64,000 bases of DNA, from assembly GCF_002001205.1 (NCBI RefSeq), contig NZ_MUNZ01000055.1:1-64000 (forward strand), in the 5' to 3' direction. Positions 1-7,493 of the stretch are shown in pieces; positions within the stretch are counted from its first letter, which is position 1; the number at the start of each line of letters is the position of its first letter. The translations under genes and the position numbers were made by a program. Under the pieces are notes generated by a model. It did no database searches, had not been told where the DNA came from, and saw nothing but the letters and a program-made list of their open reading frames with translations. This DNA comes from Hydrogenophaga sp. A37. GTDB taxonomy: Bacteria > Pseudomonadota > Gammaproteobacteria > Burkholderiales > Burkholderiaceae_C.

Positions 1-116
1 TCCCCGCGTCGATGGTGCTCCCGGCGTCCGGGCCCGGCCGGCTCCGCCGCCCTCGCCGCGACCGGAACGCACGCCGCTGCCGGGCCCGGACGCCGGGAGC
101 ACCATCGACGCGGGGA
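1..116. repeat. 38-bp perfect inverted repeat at window edge
   Basis: Bases 1-38 are the exact reverse complement of bases 79-116, with a 40-base GC-rich spacer between them. The structure sits inside the minus-strand membrane-protein reading frame, which stays open through it to base 1. It begins at the first base of the window, so it may be a real long hairpin cut by the window, or a fold-back artefact at a contig end. Confidence 0.85.
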
Positions 117-498
117 TGGGCGCCAGCCCAAGCTGGGTGCGCAGATCGAAACGCAACTCGTTGATCAATGATTGGTAGTCCACGGGCTCGCCCCGAGTGA
201 CCGCCAGCGCATAACCGGCGGCGAGCTCCACCTGCCGGAGGGAGCCAAACAGCACGATGTCGCCCAGCGCCTCTTCAATTTGCGACCGATGCTCGCCTGT
301 GGCCGGAGAAAATGAGCCCGCCAATGAACGATAGGCCGCCACCAGCGACTTGAGTCGCTCTGTTTCCTGGCGGTTCTCCCGCTGCCGCTGCTGCTGCATG
401 CGCTGCATGACAAAGATGCGGATGGCGAGCAGAAACACAGCCACGACCAGCGAGGCAATGATGGAAAGCGGCAGAGGACCCAGGTCAGAGAGTTGCAT
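1..498 (-). CDS. Membrane-anchored hypothetical protein, C-terminus missing
   Basis: The frame starts at an ATG at 498 (MQLSDLGPLP) and stays open to base 1, so the gene is cut by the window edge. The visible part has one hydrophobic membrane segment at about residues 11-30. A basic, Gln/Arg-rich stretch follows (QRMQQQRQRENRQE), which would stop transfer and may form a coiled coil. After that comes a soluble, mostly helical region to about residue 127. I do not recognise a family. From about residue 128 the frame runs through the window-edge inverted repeat and becomes Gly/Pro/Ala-rich, so that last part may not be authentic. No function is proposed. Confidence 0.6.
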   Translation of the reverse strand, partial: MQLSDLGPLPLSIIASLVVAVFLLAIRIFVMQRMQQQRQRENRQETERLKSLVAAYRSLAGSFSPATGEHRSQIEEALGDIVLFGSLRQVELAAGYALAVTRGEPVDYQSLINELRFDLRTQLGLAPIPASMVLPASGPGSGVRSGRGEGGGAGRARTPGAPSTRG

Positions 499-736
499 GA
501 TTCAAGCTCAGGAAAATGACCTGGCGCACCCTACAAAACAGATCGTTTTCACATCGGGCCCAAGCGGCGTTCAAGCGGGTTTGCGGGTGGTCATGTGAAG
601 CGGGTCAGGGCTGGCGAGCGCGGGATGGGCGCCAGCAACGCATCGTAGTGCGGTTTGTCGCGCCCGACGGTCCGGTACCGCAGCACCCGGTCCAAGTGGC
701 CTCGACCGCCGGCGAGGCCCGTGACACACTGCGCCG

Positions 737-1798
737 ATGAAAACCTTCCACAACCCCCACCACGCCCTGCACCAAGGGCACGAAGAGATGTTCCGTGGCC
801 GCATGGTGCCGTGCCACGAGGTGCCGGCGCGGCTGGACTATGTGCTGGCCGAGCTGCAGCGGCGCTCGCTGGGTGGCCTGCACACGCCCGAGATCGCCGA
901 CGCCGAGCTGGACACCGCCATCGGCCGCGTGCACGACGCGCGCTACACGGCGTTCCTCGCCAGCGCGTGGGACGAGTGGGTGGCGATGGACCCGGCGAAC
1001 GCGCAGCGCGACGCCCTGCCCTCGGTCTGGCCACTGGGCAACCCGCACGCCTTTCGCACCGACGTGCTGCCACAGAACTTCGCGGCGCGCCTCGGCCTGT
1101 TTTCGTACGACTCGGGTTCACCGCTGACGGCGGGCACCTGGATGGCGGCGCGCGGGGGCGCGGCCTGTGCGCTGGCGGCGGCGCGCGAGCTGCTGGCCGG
1201 CGAGCGCGCGGCGTTCGCGCTCACGCGCCCGCCCGGCCACCACGCGGGGCCGGACTTCTTTGGCGGCTACTGCTTTTTGAACAACTCGGCCATCGCGGCA
1301 CAGGCCCTGCGGGACGGCGGCAAACAGCGCGTGGCGGTGCTGGACGTGGACTACCACCACGGCAACGGCACACAAACCATCTTCTATGAGCGCGCCGACG
1401 TGTTCACCGCCTCGGTGCACGGCGACCCGGCGACCGAGTACCCCTTCTTTCTCGGCCATGCCGACGAACGCGGCGCGGGCGCGGGCTTGGGCTTCAACCT
1501 CAACCTGCCGCTGCCGCGCGGCACCGGTTTCGAAGCCTGGTGCGCGGCGCTGGACACCGCCATCGACGCGATCGACGACTTCAACGCCGACGCGCTGGTG
1601 GTGCCCATGGGGCTGGACACCTTCGAGGGCGACCCGATCTCGGGCTTCACCCTCAAGAGCGAAGACTACGACACCGTGGGCCGGCTGCTCGCCGCGGCCG
1701 GCGTGCCCACGGTCTTCGTCTTCGAAGGCGGTTACGCGGTGGCCGAGGTCGGTGTCAACGCGGTCAACCTGCTGGAAGGCTTCTGCCGCTCCATCTGA
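737..1798 (+). CDS. Histone deacetylase family / acetylpolyamine amidohydrolase-like protein
   Basis: The 353-residue protein belongs to the arginase/deacetylase fold family of zinc-dependent amidohydrolases. Visible signatures are RPPGHHAG at about 164-171, with the paired active-site histidines; DVDYHHGNGTQ at 203-213, supplying zinc ligands Asp205 and His207; and GLDTFEGDP, with the third ligand near Asp294. Length fits the bacterial class II/acetylpolyamine group, which removes acetyl groups from polyamines or other small acetylated amines; the substrate cannot be read from the sequence. No signal peptide is present, so it is cytoplasmic. It stands alone and ends in a palindromic repeat shared with a convergent gene. 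Confidence 0.9.
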   Translation: MKTFHNPHHALHQGHEEMFRGRMVPCHEVPARLDYVLAELQRRSLGGLHTPEIADAELDTAIGRVHDARYTAFLASAWDEWVAMDPANAQRDALPSVWPLGNPHAFRTDVLPQNFAARLGLFSYDSGSPLTAGTWMAARGGAACALAAARELLAGERAAFALTRPPGHHAGPDFFGGYCFLNNSAIAAQALRDGGKQRVAVLDVDYHHGNGTQTIFYERADVFTASVHGDPATEYPFFLGHADERGAGAGLGFNLNLPLPRGTGFEAWCAALDTAIDAIDDFNADALVVPMGLDTFEGDPISGFTLKSEDYDTVGRLLAAAGVPTVFVFEGGYAVAEVGVNAVNLLEGFCRSI

Positions 1799-1860
1799 GG
1801 TCAGACAGCCAGGGACCGCGCAGGCACCACACCTGCATGCATGCAGCAGCACCCACCCAG

Positions 1861-1941
1861 AGGCACCGCCGGGCCGGCTTTGCCGGACGGCCAGTGCCGC
1901 CCCCCTGAAGGGGGTGACGCGAAGCGGCGCGGGGGGTGTTC
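1861..1941 (+). repeat. Palindromic intergenic repeat, copy 1
   Basis: This GC-rich element has two stem-loops: a GCCGGCtttGCCGG-type stem and a CCCCCtgaaGGGGG stem, followed by GTGACGCGAAGCGGCGC. Related copies lie at 6570-6655, 17293-17379, 27191-27271 and 43631-43729. Here it fills the gap between two convergent genes and could act as a bidirectional terminator. Confidence 0.8.
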
Positions 1942-1945
1942 CGAA

Positions 1946-2515
1946 TTACACCGGCCGCCAGAAGATGTAGTCCGCCTGGTAGTTGACGACTTGCTTGCTG
2001 CCCATCGTGGCCGCGTCGCAGGCCATGGCGGGGGCCACGCCGCCCTTGGTGGCCACTCGCTGGATGTGGCTCACGCCCTGCATCGCGCCCATGCCCATGG
2101 CGGGGTTGGCTTTCACCAGTTGCAGCGGGATGCTGCCGGCCATGGCGGGCGCCACGGCGAGCTGGGTGGCGGTGAGCTTGGAGCCGTCCATGCTTTCCCA
2201 GGTGGCGGGCGGGCCGTAATACTTGCCGACCTGTTTGCCCATGCGGTCCATCAGCTTCGCGTCGGGGCCGACGAAGACCCACTCGAACTGGCCGGCCATG
2301 TCTTTCTTGGCGCGGCACTCGTAGGTGATCTGGCCCACGCCCACGGTTTCCATGGCGACCTTGTGGCCAGCGGGCACCTGCACGGCGGCGGGCAGGCCGT
2401 CCTGCGAGAAGGCGGCCATTTTTGGCGTCATGGCCGGGCCGCCGGTGGCGCAGGCGGAGAGGGCGAGCACGGCGCTGGTGGCGAGCGTGGTGAGCGTGAC
2501 AGTGCGGAGGGACAT
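1946..2515 (-). CDS. DUF3455-type lipoprotein
   Basis: The 189-residue protein starts at the ATG at 2515, which has an AGGAAA ribosome site just upstream; a longer in-frame start would bury the signal sequence. Residues 1-20 form a lipoprotein signal ending in LSAC, so it should be lipidated and sit in the cell envelope. The rest matches the DUF3455 pattern as I remember it (ITYEC near the start, FVGPDAKLMDR, YGPPATWE, then SHIQRV and a final ADYIFW). Function is unknown. It follows the cytochrome c gene with a short gap on the same strand, so it is probably the last gene of the left arm of the ECF-type regulon. Confidence 0.82.
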   Translation of the reverse strand: MSLRTVTLTTLATSAVLALSACATGGPAMTPKMAAFSQDGLPAAVQVPAGHKVAMETVGVGQITYECRAKKDMAGQFEWVFVGPDAKLMDRMGKQVGKYYGPPATWESMDGSKLTATQLAVAPAMAGSIPLQLVKANPAMGMGAMQGVSHIQRVATKGGVAPAMACDAATMGSKQVVNYQADYIFWRPV

Positions 2516-2561
2516 GGTGGTTTCCTTGGTGGTTGAAGAAAGGGAAGCACAGAAAAGACGG

Positions 2562-2954
2562 TCACTGGGCCGGGCGGGCCTGCGCCAGCGACTGGAGAAA
2601 AGCAACCACGTCGCGGCGGTCGTCCGCCTGCGACAGGCTGTAGCCCATGGCCTGGCCGGGCACCAGGGCTTCGGGGTCGGTGAGCCAGGCCCGCAGCTTG
2701 TCGCCGGTCCACACGTGGGTGGCCTGGCTCAGGGCAGGCGAGTAGGTGTAGCCCGGCGCCTTGCCGGCGGTGCGGCCCGCCACCGTGCCCAGCGCGGGGC
2801 CGACACGGTTTTGATCGAGGCTGTGGCAACCGACACAGCGCGACTCGAACAGCTGGCGGCCTTTGACGGCGTCACCGCCCTGGGCGTGGGCCAGCGGAGC
2901 GCCCGCGCCGACCAGCAGCGCGAGCGACCCAGCGGCCAGGGCACGGGCGAACAT
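2562..2954 (-). CDS. Periplasmic class I cytochrome c
   Basis: The 130-residue protein has a Sec signal peptide (cleavage after AHA, about residue 24) and one haem site, CVGCH at residues 40-44. A likely distal Met ligand lies in QAMGYSL near residue 102. It resembles small mitochondrial-type or c2-like cytochromes that shuttle electrons in the periplasm. Its ATG overlaps the TGA of the upstream ferritin-like gene by one base, so the two are translationally coupled. The pairing suggests it takes or gives electrons to the ferritin-like partner; that is inference. Confidence 0.88.
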   Translation of the reverse strand: MFARALAAGSLALLVGAGAPLAHAQGGDAVKGRQLFESRCVGCHSLDQNRVGPALGTVAGRTAGKAPGYTYSPALSQATHVWTGDKLRAWLTDPEALVPGQAMGYSLSQADDRRDVVAFLQSLAQARPAQ

Positions 2955-3550
2955 CACGCGCCGTAGGACAGAGCGCCGGCGGGCAACGGACGGCCCAGGG
3001 CGCTGGTCAGCACGGTGAAGTGCATGGTCTCGTCGGCGGCCAGACGCGCGGCCACCTTGGCCAGGTCCTTGCTGCCCAGCGAGGGGATCACGCCGAGGTA
3101 GGCGTTGGTGGCGCCCAGCTCCAGGCGGGCGGCAAGGTCGAGCACGTCGGCCTGGTTCTTGAGGGCGCCAGCGTTCAGCGCCTTGGCGTAGTCGTCGAGC
3201 TTCTTCTCGGCGACCGGGTTGCCGCCCAGTTTCTGGATGGTGGCGATCAACGCGTCGCGGTGCGCCTTGTGGTGGCCCTGGAACTGCACCGCGATGTCGA
3301 GCACCGGCTTTTGCAGCAGGCCGCTGCCGGCGCCGAGCTGGTAGGCGTTGATGGCCTCGTGCTCCAGGCCGAGCGCCACGTTGAGGATGGACACGTCTTT
3401 GGTGACATCGGCGCTCATGCCCTGGGCCAGGACGTCTTTGCCGGCGAGCAGGGCCACGGCCACGGCCGAGAGGGCGCCGCCGCTGCGCATGAAGCCTCGG
3501 CGCGAGGCGGGGGTGGCGATGATCGACGAGGGGGTGATGATGTTCGACAT
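2954..3550 (-). CDS. Tat-exported ferritin-like domain protein
   Basis: The 198-residue protein has a twin-arginine signal (SRRGFMR at about 17-23, then a hydrophobic stretch ending AVALLAGKDVLAQ). The mature part is a four-helix ferritin-like domain (Ferritin_2 type) with Glu/His residues spaced as in di-metal carboxylate proteins: LEHEAIN, HHKAHRD, LELGATN and ADETMH. Tat export suggests it folds with a cofactor before export. It is the first gene left of the divergent promoter region and is coupled to the cytochrome c gene. A periplasmic redox or peroxide-handling role is plausible but not shown. Confidence 0.85.
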   Translation of the reverse strand: MSNIITPSSIIATPASRRGFMRSGGALSAVAVALLAGKDVLAQGMSADVTKDVSILNVALGLEHEAINAYQLGAGSGLLQKPVLDIAVQFQGHHKAHRDALIATIQKLGGNPVAEKKLDDYAKALNAGALKNQADVLDLAARLELGATNAYLGVIPSLGSKDLAKVAARLAADETMHFTVLTSALGRPLPAGALSYGA

Positions 3551-3621
3551 GGCGTGGGATCCTTGGGTGTGTGTGAAGTGGGGCCAACAGCCGGTTCATG
3601 TTTTTTCTGCACCGACGAAAC

Positions 3622-3652
3622 GGATACGCAGCGCCGCCACGGTTCGGATTCA
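3622..3652 (-). promoter_or_regulatory. Putative ECF-type promoter, leftward
   Basis: Read on the minus strand this is TGAATCC, 17 bases, CGTATCC. It is about 72 bases upstream of the ferritin-like gene start. The same two boxes occur in the rightward promoter at 3688-3717. The form (GAATCC-like -35 and CGTA-type -10) is typical of ECF sigma factors, and an ECF sigma gene lies 2.3 kb away in the rightward operon. Confidence 0.6.
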
Positions 3653-3687
3653 GAAAACCACAGAAAACTGAAGGGATTGGTCTTGAC

Positions 3688-3717
3688 TGAATCCGCCGGT
3701 GAACGGGCTGCGTAATG
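3688..3717 (+). promoter_or_regulatory. Putative ECF-type promoter, rightward
   Basis: TGAATCC at 3688-3694, 16 bases, then CGTAATG at 3711-3717, about 67 bases upstream of the DUF3034 gene. It mirrors the leftward promoter at 3622-3652; the two -35 boxes are 35 bases apart. The operon it would drive contains an ECF sigma gene, which suggests autoregulation. Confidence 0.6.
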
Positions 3718-3783
3718 AGCTTGTCGGGTGCGGTGCATGCGCTCGGCCTGTTTCTTCCCACACCGCCCCACCGTCAAAACACC

Positions 3784-4743
3784 ATGAAAAAACACCCAGC
3801 CTCCCCACGCCCCACCCACCAGACCGGCCTGCTGGCGCTGGCCACCACGGCCACAGTGCTCGGCGCCCTGCTGGCCGCACCCGCCCACGCCGACACCGGC
3901 AAGCTGCTGCTCACCGGCGGCGTGAACACCATCGAAGGCGCGGCCGGCGGCGGCCTCTCGCCCTGGGCCGTGATCGGCAGCCAGGCCACCGGCGGTGAAA
4001 CCGGCGTCTCGGCCTACGCGAGCCGCGCCGAAACGCAGGACCACGGCCTGAGCGCCTATGGCGTGGCGGTGGGCATCAACGACCGCGTGGAACTGTCGGT
4101 CGGCCACCAGGACTTCAACACCGGCGTCACCGGCACGCTGCTGGGCCTGCCCGGCCTGCACCTGAAACAGAACATCGTGGGCGCCAAGCTCCGCGTGGCG
4201 GGCGACGCGATCCTCGACAGCGATTCGCTGATGCCGCAGATCGCCGTGGGCGTGCAGCACAAGCGCCTGGACTCCACCGGGCTGGACGCCACGCTGCAGG
4301 CGCTGGGCGCCAAGCGCTCGGGCACCGATGTGTACGTGAGCACAACCAAGCTGTTTCTCGCCCAGGGCGTTCTCGTGAACGGCACGCTGCGCGCCACCAA
4401 GGCCAACCAGGGTGGCCTGCTCGGCCACGGCGCCACACTGGGCGGCGCGGACAACGGCTATGAGTTCATGCCCGAGCTGTCAGTCGCCTACCTGCTGCGC
4501 AAGAACCTGGCGGTGGGCGTCGAGGTCCGCGCCATGCCGAACAAGCTGAAGAAGGCGGGCGCCGCCGCCGGCCTGGGCGACGGCCTGCGCGCCGGTGCCT
4601 GGAAAGACGTGTTCATCGCCTGGGCGCCGAGCAAAAACCTGTCACTGACCTTGGCCTACGTGGACCTCGGCACCGTCGTGCCCGCCACCACCCAGAACAA
4701 GAAGCAGACCGGCGCCTACCTCTCGGCCCAGATCGCGTTCTGA
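3784..4743 (+). CDS. DUF3034 family outer-membrane-type protein
   Basis: The 319-residue protein has a long Sec signal peptide (cleaved after APAHA, about residue 36). The mature sequence begins DTGKLLLTGGVNTIEGAAGG, which matches DUF3034 as I know it. It has many alternating short strands and ends in a C-terminal Phe (QIAF), as do outer-membrane beta-barrels. Function is unknown. The ATG at 3784 directly precedes the signal peptide; the first 23 codons of a longer frame lie over the promoter region and are unlikely to be translated. It heads the rightward arm of the divergent regulon. Confidence 0.8.
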   Translation: MKKHPASPRPTHQTGLLALATTATVLGALLAAPAHADTGKLLLTGGVNTIEGAAGGGLSPWAVIGSQATGGETGVSAYASRAETQDHGLSAYGVAVGINDRVELSVGHQDFNTGVTGTLLGLPGLHLKQNIVGAKLRVAGDAILDSDSLMPQIAVGVQHKRLDSTGLDATLQALGAKRSGTDVYVSTTKLFLAQGVLVNGTLRATKANQGGLLGHGATLGGADNGYEFMPELSVAYLLRKNLAVGVEVRAMPNKLKKAGAAAGLGDGLRAGAWKDVFIAWAPSKNLSLTLAYVDLGTVVPATTQNKKQTGAYLSAQIAF

Positions 4744-4783
4744 CCTCACCTCACATCGAACCCTCACCGACCCGATCACGATC

Positions 4784-5269
4784 ATGAAAAAACTCATCGC
4801 CCTCACCGCCTTCTCGCTGCTGTCCCTGGGCAGCGGCCTCGCCGCCGCACAGGCCATGGACCCCCCCATGAAAGCCGTCACGCCCGCCTCGGCCTACCCC
4901 GTGGCACCCGCCGTCGGCCTCTACCAGGCCTTCGGCGAGCAGGCCGGCATCCGCGCGCTCATGGACGACTTCGTGGTGCGCCTGAAAGCCGACGCGCGCT
5001 TGGCCGAGGCCTTCAAGGAAGCCAACCCCGCGAACCTCGCCAAGCAGCTGACCGACCAGGTCTGCCAGCTCTCCGGCGGCCCCTGCGTCTACAAAGGCCC
5101 GAACATGAAAGAGGCCCACGCCAGCATGGACATCACCCGCGGGAACTTCAACGCCCTGGTCGAGGTGCTGCAGCAGAGCATGGACGCAGGCGGAATTCCG
5201 TTTACCCGGCAGAATCAGCTGCTGGCCTTGCTGGCCCCGATGCACCGGGACGTGGTCAATGTCCGTTAA
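4784..5269 (+). CDS. Group 1 truncated haemoglobin with signal peptide
   Basis: The 161-residue protein has a Sec signal peptide (residues 1-23, MKKLIALTAFSLLSLGSGLA then AAQA). It is followed by a 2-on-2 globin domain: LYQAFGEQAGIRALMDDFV at the start, and KEAHASMDI, with the probable proximal haem His, in the F-helix region. Most truncated globins are cytoplasmic, so an exported one is unusual. Two Cys residues (VCQLSGGPC) lie between the E and F regions and could form a disulfide in the periplasm. It sits 40 bases after the DUF3034 gene and 18 before the cupredoxin gene, in one operon. A role in O2, NO or peroxide chemistry is inferred. Confidence 0.85.
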   Translation: MKKLIALTAFSLLSLGSGLAAAQAMDPPMKAVTPASAYPVAPAVGLYQAFGEQAGIRALMDDFVVRLKADARLAEAFKEANPANLAKQLTDQVCQLSGGPCVYKGPNMKEAHASMDITRGNFNALVEVLQQSMDAGGIPFTRQNQLLALLAPMHRDVVNVR

Positions 5270-5287
5270 CTGAACACTGGAGAACCC

Positions 5288-5956
5288 ATGCGCAAGCCCT
5301 TCCTCGTGGCCCTCTGCCTGGCGGCAGGCCTTCAAACGGCCCAGGCCGCCTCGGTGCAAGTCACTGTGCTGGCCCGCGACGGCACCCCCCTGCCCGATGC
5401 GGTGGTGGTGCTCGAACCGGCGGCCGGCCAAGCCATGCCGGCCCTGCAAGCCACCAGCCCCACCATCACGCAAGAGAAGATGCAGTTCCATCCGGCGGTG
5501 AGCGTGGTGCCGGTGGGCTCGCGCGTGAAGTTCGCCAACCTCGACCGCTGGGACCACCACGTGCGCGGCGGCCCCGCCGGCCTGGTGGCCAGCGGCACCT
5601 ACGGCTTCGAGTTCCGCCTGGCCGGCCGCGAGCCGGGGAAAAACCCGCCGGGCGGCGAAGTGACCCTGGACAAGGCCGGCCCGGTGCAGCTGGGCTGCCA
5701 CCTGCACGGCTCCATGCGCGGGTTTGTCTACGTCTCGCCCTCGCCCTGGGCCGTGAAGACCTCGGACACCGGCGTGGCCACACTGGCCGAGGTGCCCGAG
5801 GGCGCCATGAGCCTGCGCGTCTGGCACCCCGACCAGTTGATCGACCAAGCTGCCATCACCGTGCAGGTGCAGGCCGTCACCACCGTGAACGTGCCGACCC
5901 AGGTGCAGCCACGCAAGGCGCGGCGCGTGCAGTTTGAATCCGGCAGCACCTACTGA
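5288..5956 (+). CDS. Cupredoxin-like protein (methylamine utilization protein type)
   Basis: The 222-residue protein has a signal peptide (residues 1-20, ending QTAQA). Its first domain is a plastocyanin-like fold with candidate copper ligands: His in DRWDHHV and the cluster GCHLHGSM (Cys, His, Met). A second, carboxypeptidase-regulatory-like beta domain follows, with GVATLAEVPEG and LRVWHPDQL. Such proteins are often annotated as methylamine utilization protein, but no methylamine genes are nearby. It is more likely a periplasmic copper protein of the ECF regulon. An AACACTGGAGAA ribosome site precedes the ATG. Confidence 0.8.
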   Translation: MRKPFLVALCLAAGLQTAQAASVQVTVLARDGTPLPDAVVVLEPAAGQAMPALQATSPTITQEKMQFHPAVSVVPVGSRVKFANLDRWDHHVRGGPAGLVASGTYGFEFRLAGREPGKNPPGGEVTLDKAGPVQLGCHLHGSMRGFVYVSPSPWAVKTSDTGVATLAEVPEGAMSLRVWHPDQLIDQAAITVQVQAVTTVNVPTQVQPRKARRVQFESGSTY

Positions 5957-5998
5957 TCACCGACTCCACCCGGCCCGCCCAAGACCCCTCGATCTCCC

Positions 5999-6565
5999 AT
6001 GGACGCAGACCAGACCTTGATGATCCTGATCGACCGCGTCGCCCAGCGCGACGAGGTCGCCCTGAAGGCGCTCTACGACCTGACCTCGGGCAAGCTCTAC
6101 GGGCTGGCGCTGCGGGTGCTCGGCAAGAACGAGTGGGCCGAAGACGCGCTGCAGGACACCTTTCTGCAGGTCTGGCGCACCGCGCCCGACTACCGCGCCA
6201 GCCTGAGCCCGCCCATGGCCTGGCTCGGGCTGATCGTGCGCAGCCGCTCGCTCGACCTGCTGCGCCGACGCAAGGCCGACCGCGAACACCTGCGCGATGA
6301 AATCGACGATCACATGGCCGACACCCTCGAAGGCGATTCGCCCAACCCCATGGACACCAGCCTCGCGAGCCAGCAGGCCTGGGCGCTGCACCAGTGCCTG
6401 GGGCGCCTGGAGAACAAGCAGCGCGAGGTGGTGAGCCTGGCCTACCTGCGCGACCTCAGCCACGGCGAACTGTCCGAGCAGCTCAAGCTGCCGCTGGGCA
6501 CGGTCAAGACCTGGATTCGGCGCGGGCTGGACCAGCTGCGGGTCTGCATGGGACGCTTCGCTTGA
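5999..6565 (+). CDS. ECF (group 4) sigma-70 factor
   Basis: The 188-residue protein has a region 2 (ALKALYDLTSGKLYGLALRV, then WAEDALQDTFLQVW) and a region 4 helix-turn-helix (REVVSLAYLRDLSHGELSEQLKLPLGTVKTWIRRG split across about 140-180), with the short linker typical of ECF sigma factors. It directs RNA polymerase to a small regulon, and the paired TGAATCC...CGTA promoters at 3622-3717 are the obvious candidates. It is followed after a palindromic repeat by the gene for its probable anti-sigma factor. The start at 5999 fits the usual ECF N-terminus. Confidence 0.93.
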   Translation: MDADQTLMILIDRVAQRDEVALKALYDLTSGKLYGLALRVLGKNEWAEDALQDTFLQVWRTAPDYRASLSPPMAWLGLIVRSRSLDLLRRRKADREHLRDEIDDHMADTLEGDSPNPMDTSLASQQAWALHQCLGRLENKQREVVSLAYLRDLSHGELSEQLKLPLGTVKTWIRRGLDQLRVCMGRFA

Positions 6566-6569
6566 TATG

Positions 6570-6655
6570 AACACCCCCTGCGCCGCTTCGCGTCACCCCC
6601 CTCTAGGGGGGCGGCACCAGAGGCCCGGCAAAGCCGGTTCCTCGGTGCCCTTGGG
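6570..6655 (-). repeat. Palindromic intergenic repeat, copy 2
   Basis: This is a reverse-orientation member of the family seen at 1861-1941: CGCCGCTTCGCGTCACC, a CCCCCtctaGGGGG stem and a GGCaaaGCC-type stem. It lies between the sigma-factor and anti-sigma genes, so transcription of the pair passes through it or is attenuated by it. Confidence 0.78.
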
Positions 6656-6716
6656 TTGGACCGCTTCATTCGTCGTGATTGGTGCTCCGGCGCCGTGAAG
6701 AATTGAGAGCTTGTCC

Positions 6717-7493
6717 ATGAACCTGACCCAACACCCCGAACTGCTCGACCGCCTGGCGGCCGCCTACGCCATCGGCACGCTGCGCGGCGGCGCGCGCCGC
6801 CGGTTCGAGGCCCTGGCCCGCGAGCAGGCGCCCGTGCGGGCGGCGGCGCTGGTGTGGCAAAGCCGCGTGGCGAGCATGAACGAGCTGCAGACGGTGGCAG
6901 AGCCCTCGCCGGCCGTGTGGACCCGCATCCACAACCTGATCGTGGCCGAGCGCGAACAGACTGCGATGGCGGCCACGCGCAACGCCAAGACCGACCCTTC
7001 CGGCGGCTGGTTCCGCAACCTGGCCCTTTGGCGCGGTGCGGCCGGGGCGGGCGCGCTGGCGACCGTGCTGGCCTTGGTCACCGCCGTGGGCCTGCGCGAC
7101 GACCTGGGCGCGCAGATCGGCGAGCTGCAGGCGAGGCTCAGCGCCCAACCGCAGATTGAATACGTGGCCGTGCTCAACGACGAGCAGGCCAGCGCCTCGA
7201 TGCTGGTGACCTTCGACCCGAAAAACCGTAAGCTGACGCTGCAGCGCGTGGGCGGTTACCAGGAGGCGTCTGACAAGTCGCTGCAGCTCTGGGCCCTGCC
7301 GCCAAGCGCCGCGCCGCGTTCGCTGGGCGTGCTGAGCCAGGAGAAGCTGCTGCAGCTTGCGGCGGGTGAAGGCGATGTTCGCGAAGTGCCGGCACTCGCG
7401 ATCAGCCTGGAGCCCAAAGGCGGCGTGCCCAGCGAAACCGGCCCGACCGGGCCGGTGCTGTTCAAGGGCGCGCTGATCCAGAAGATGCTGTAG
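6717..7493 (+). CDS. RskA-type anti-sigma factor
   Basis: The 258-residue protein has an N-terminal cytoplasmic sigma-binding domain (LLDRLAAAYAIGTLRGGARRR split over about 10-30), one membrane helix near residues 104-123 (AAGAGALATVLALVTAVGL) and a C-terminal periplasmic RskA domain (LWALP, SLGVL, AISLEPKGG, PTGPVLFKG). It should hold the upstream sigma factor at the membrane until a periplasmic signal triggers release. The ATG at 6717 has GAGAG seven bases upstream; a TTG two codons earlier is less likely. Its last 32 bases overlap the end of the convergent LysR gene. Confidence 0.9.
   Translation: MNLTQHPELLDRLAAAYAIGTLRGGARRRFEALAREQAPVRAAALVWQSRVASMNELQTVAEPSPAVWTRIHNLIVAEREQTAMAATRNAKTDPSGGWFRNLALWRGAAGAGALATVLALVTAVGLRDDLGAQIGELQARLSAQPQIEYVAVLNDEQASASMLVTFDPKNRKLTLQRVGGYQEASDKSLQLWALPPSAAPRSLGVLSQEKLLQLAAGEGDVREVPALAISLEPKGGVPSETGPTGPVLFKGALIQKML

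Noticed and set aside
591-735. Minus-strand frame ending in a protein-like tail (YDALLAPIPRSPALTRFT)
   Set aside because: It looks like a C-terminus, but upstream it runs against the coding strand of the deacetylase gene with no start or family match; at most a gene remnant.
5288-5956. Methylamine utilization operon
   Set aside because: Only the cupredoxin-like protein carries that family name; no mau genes are present.
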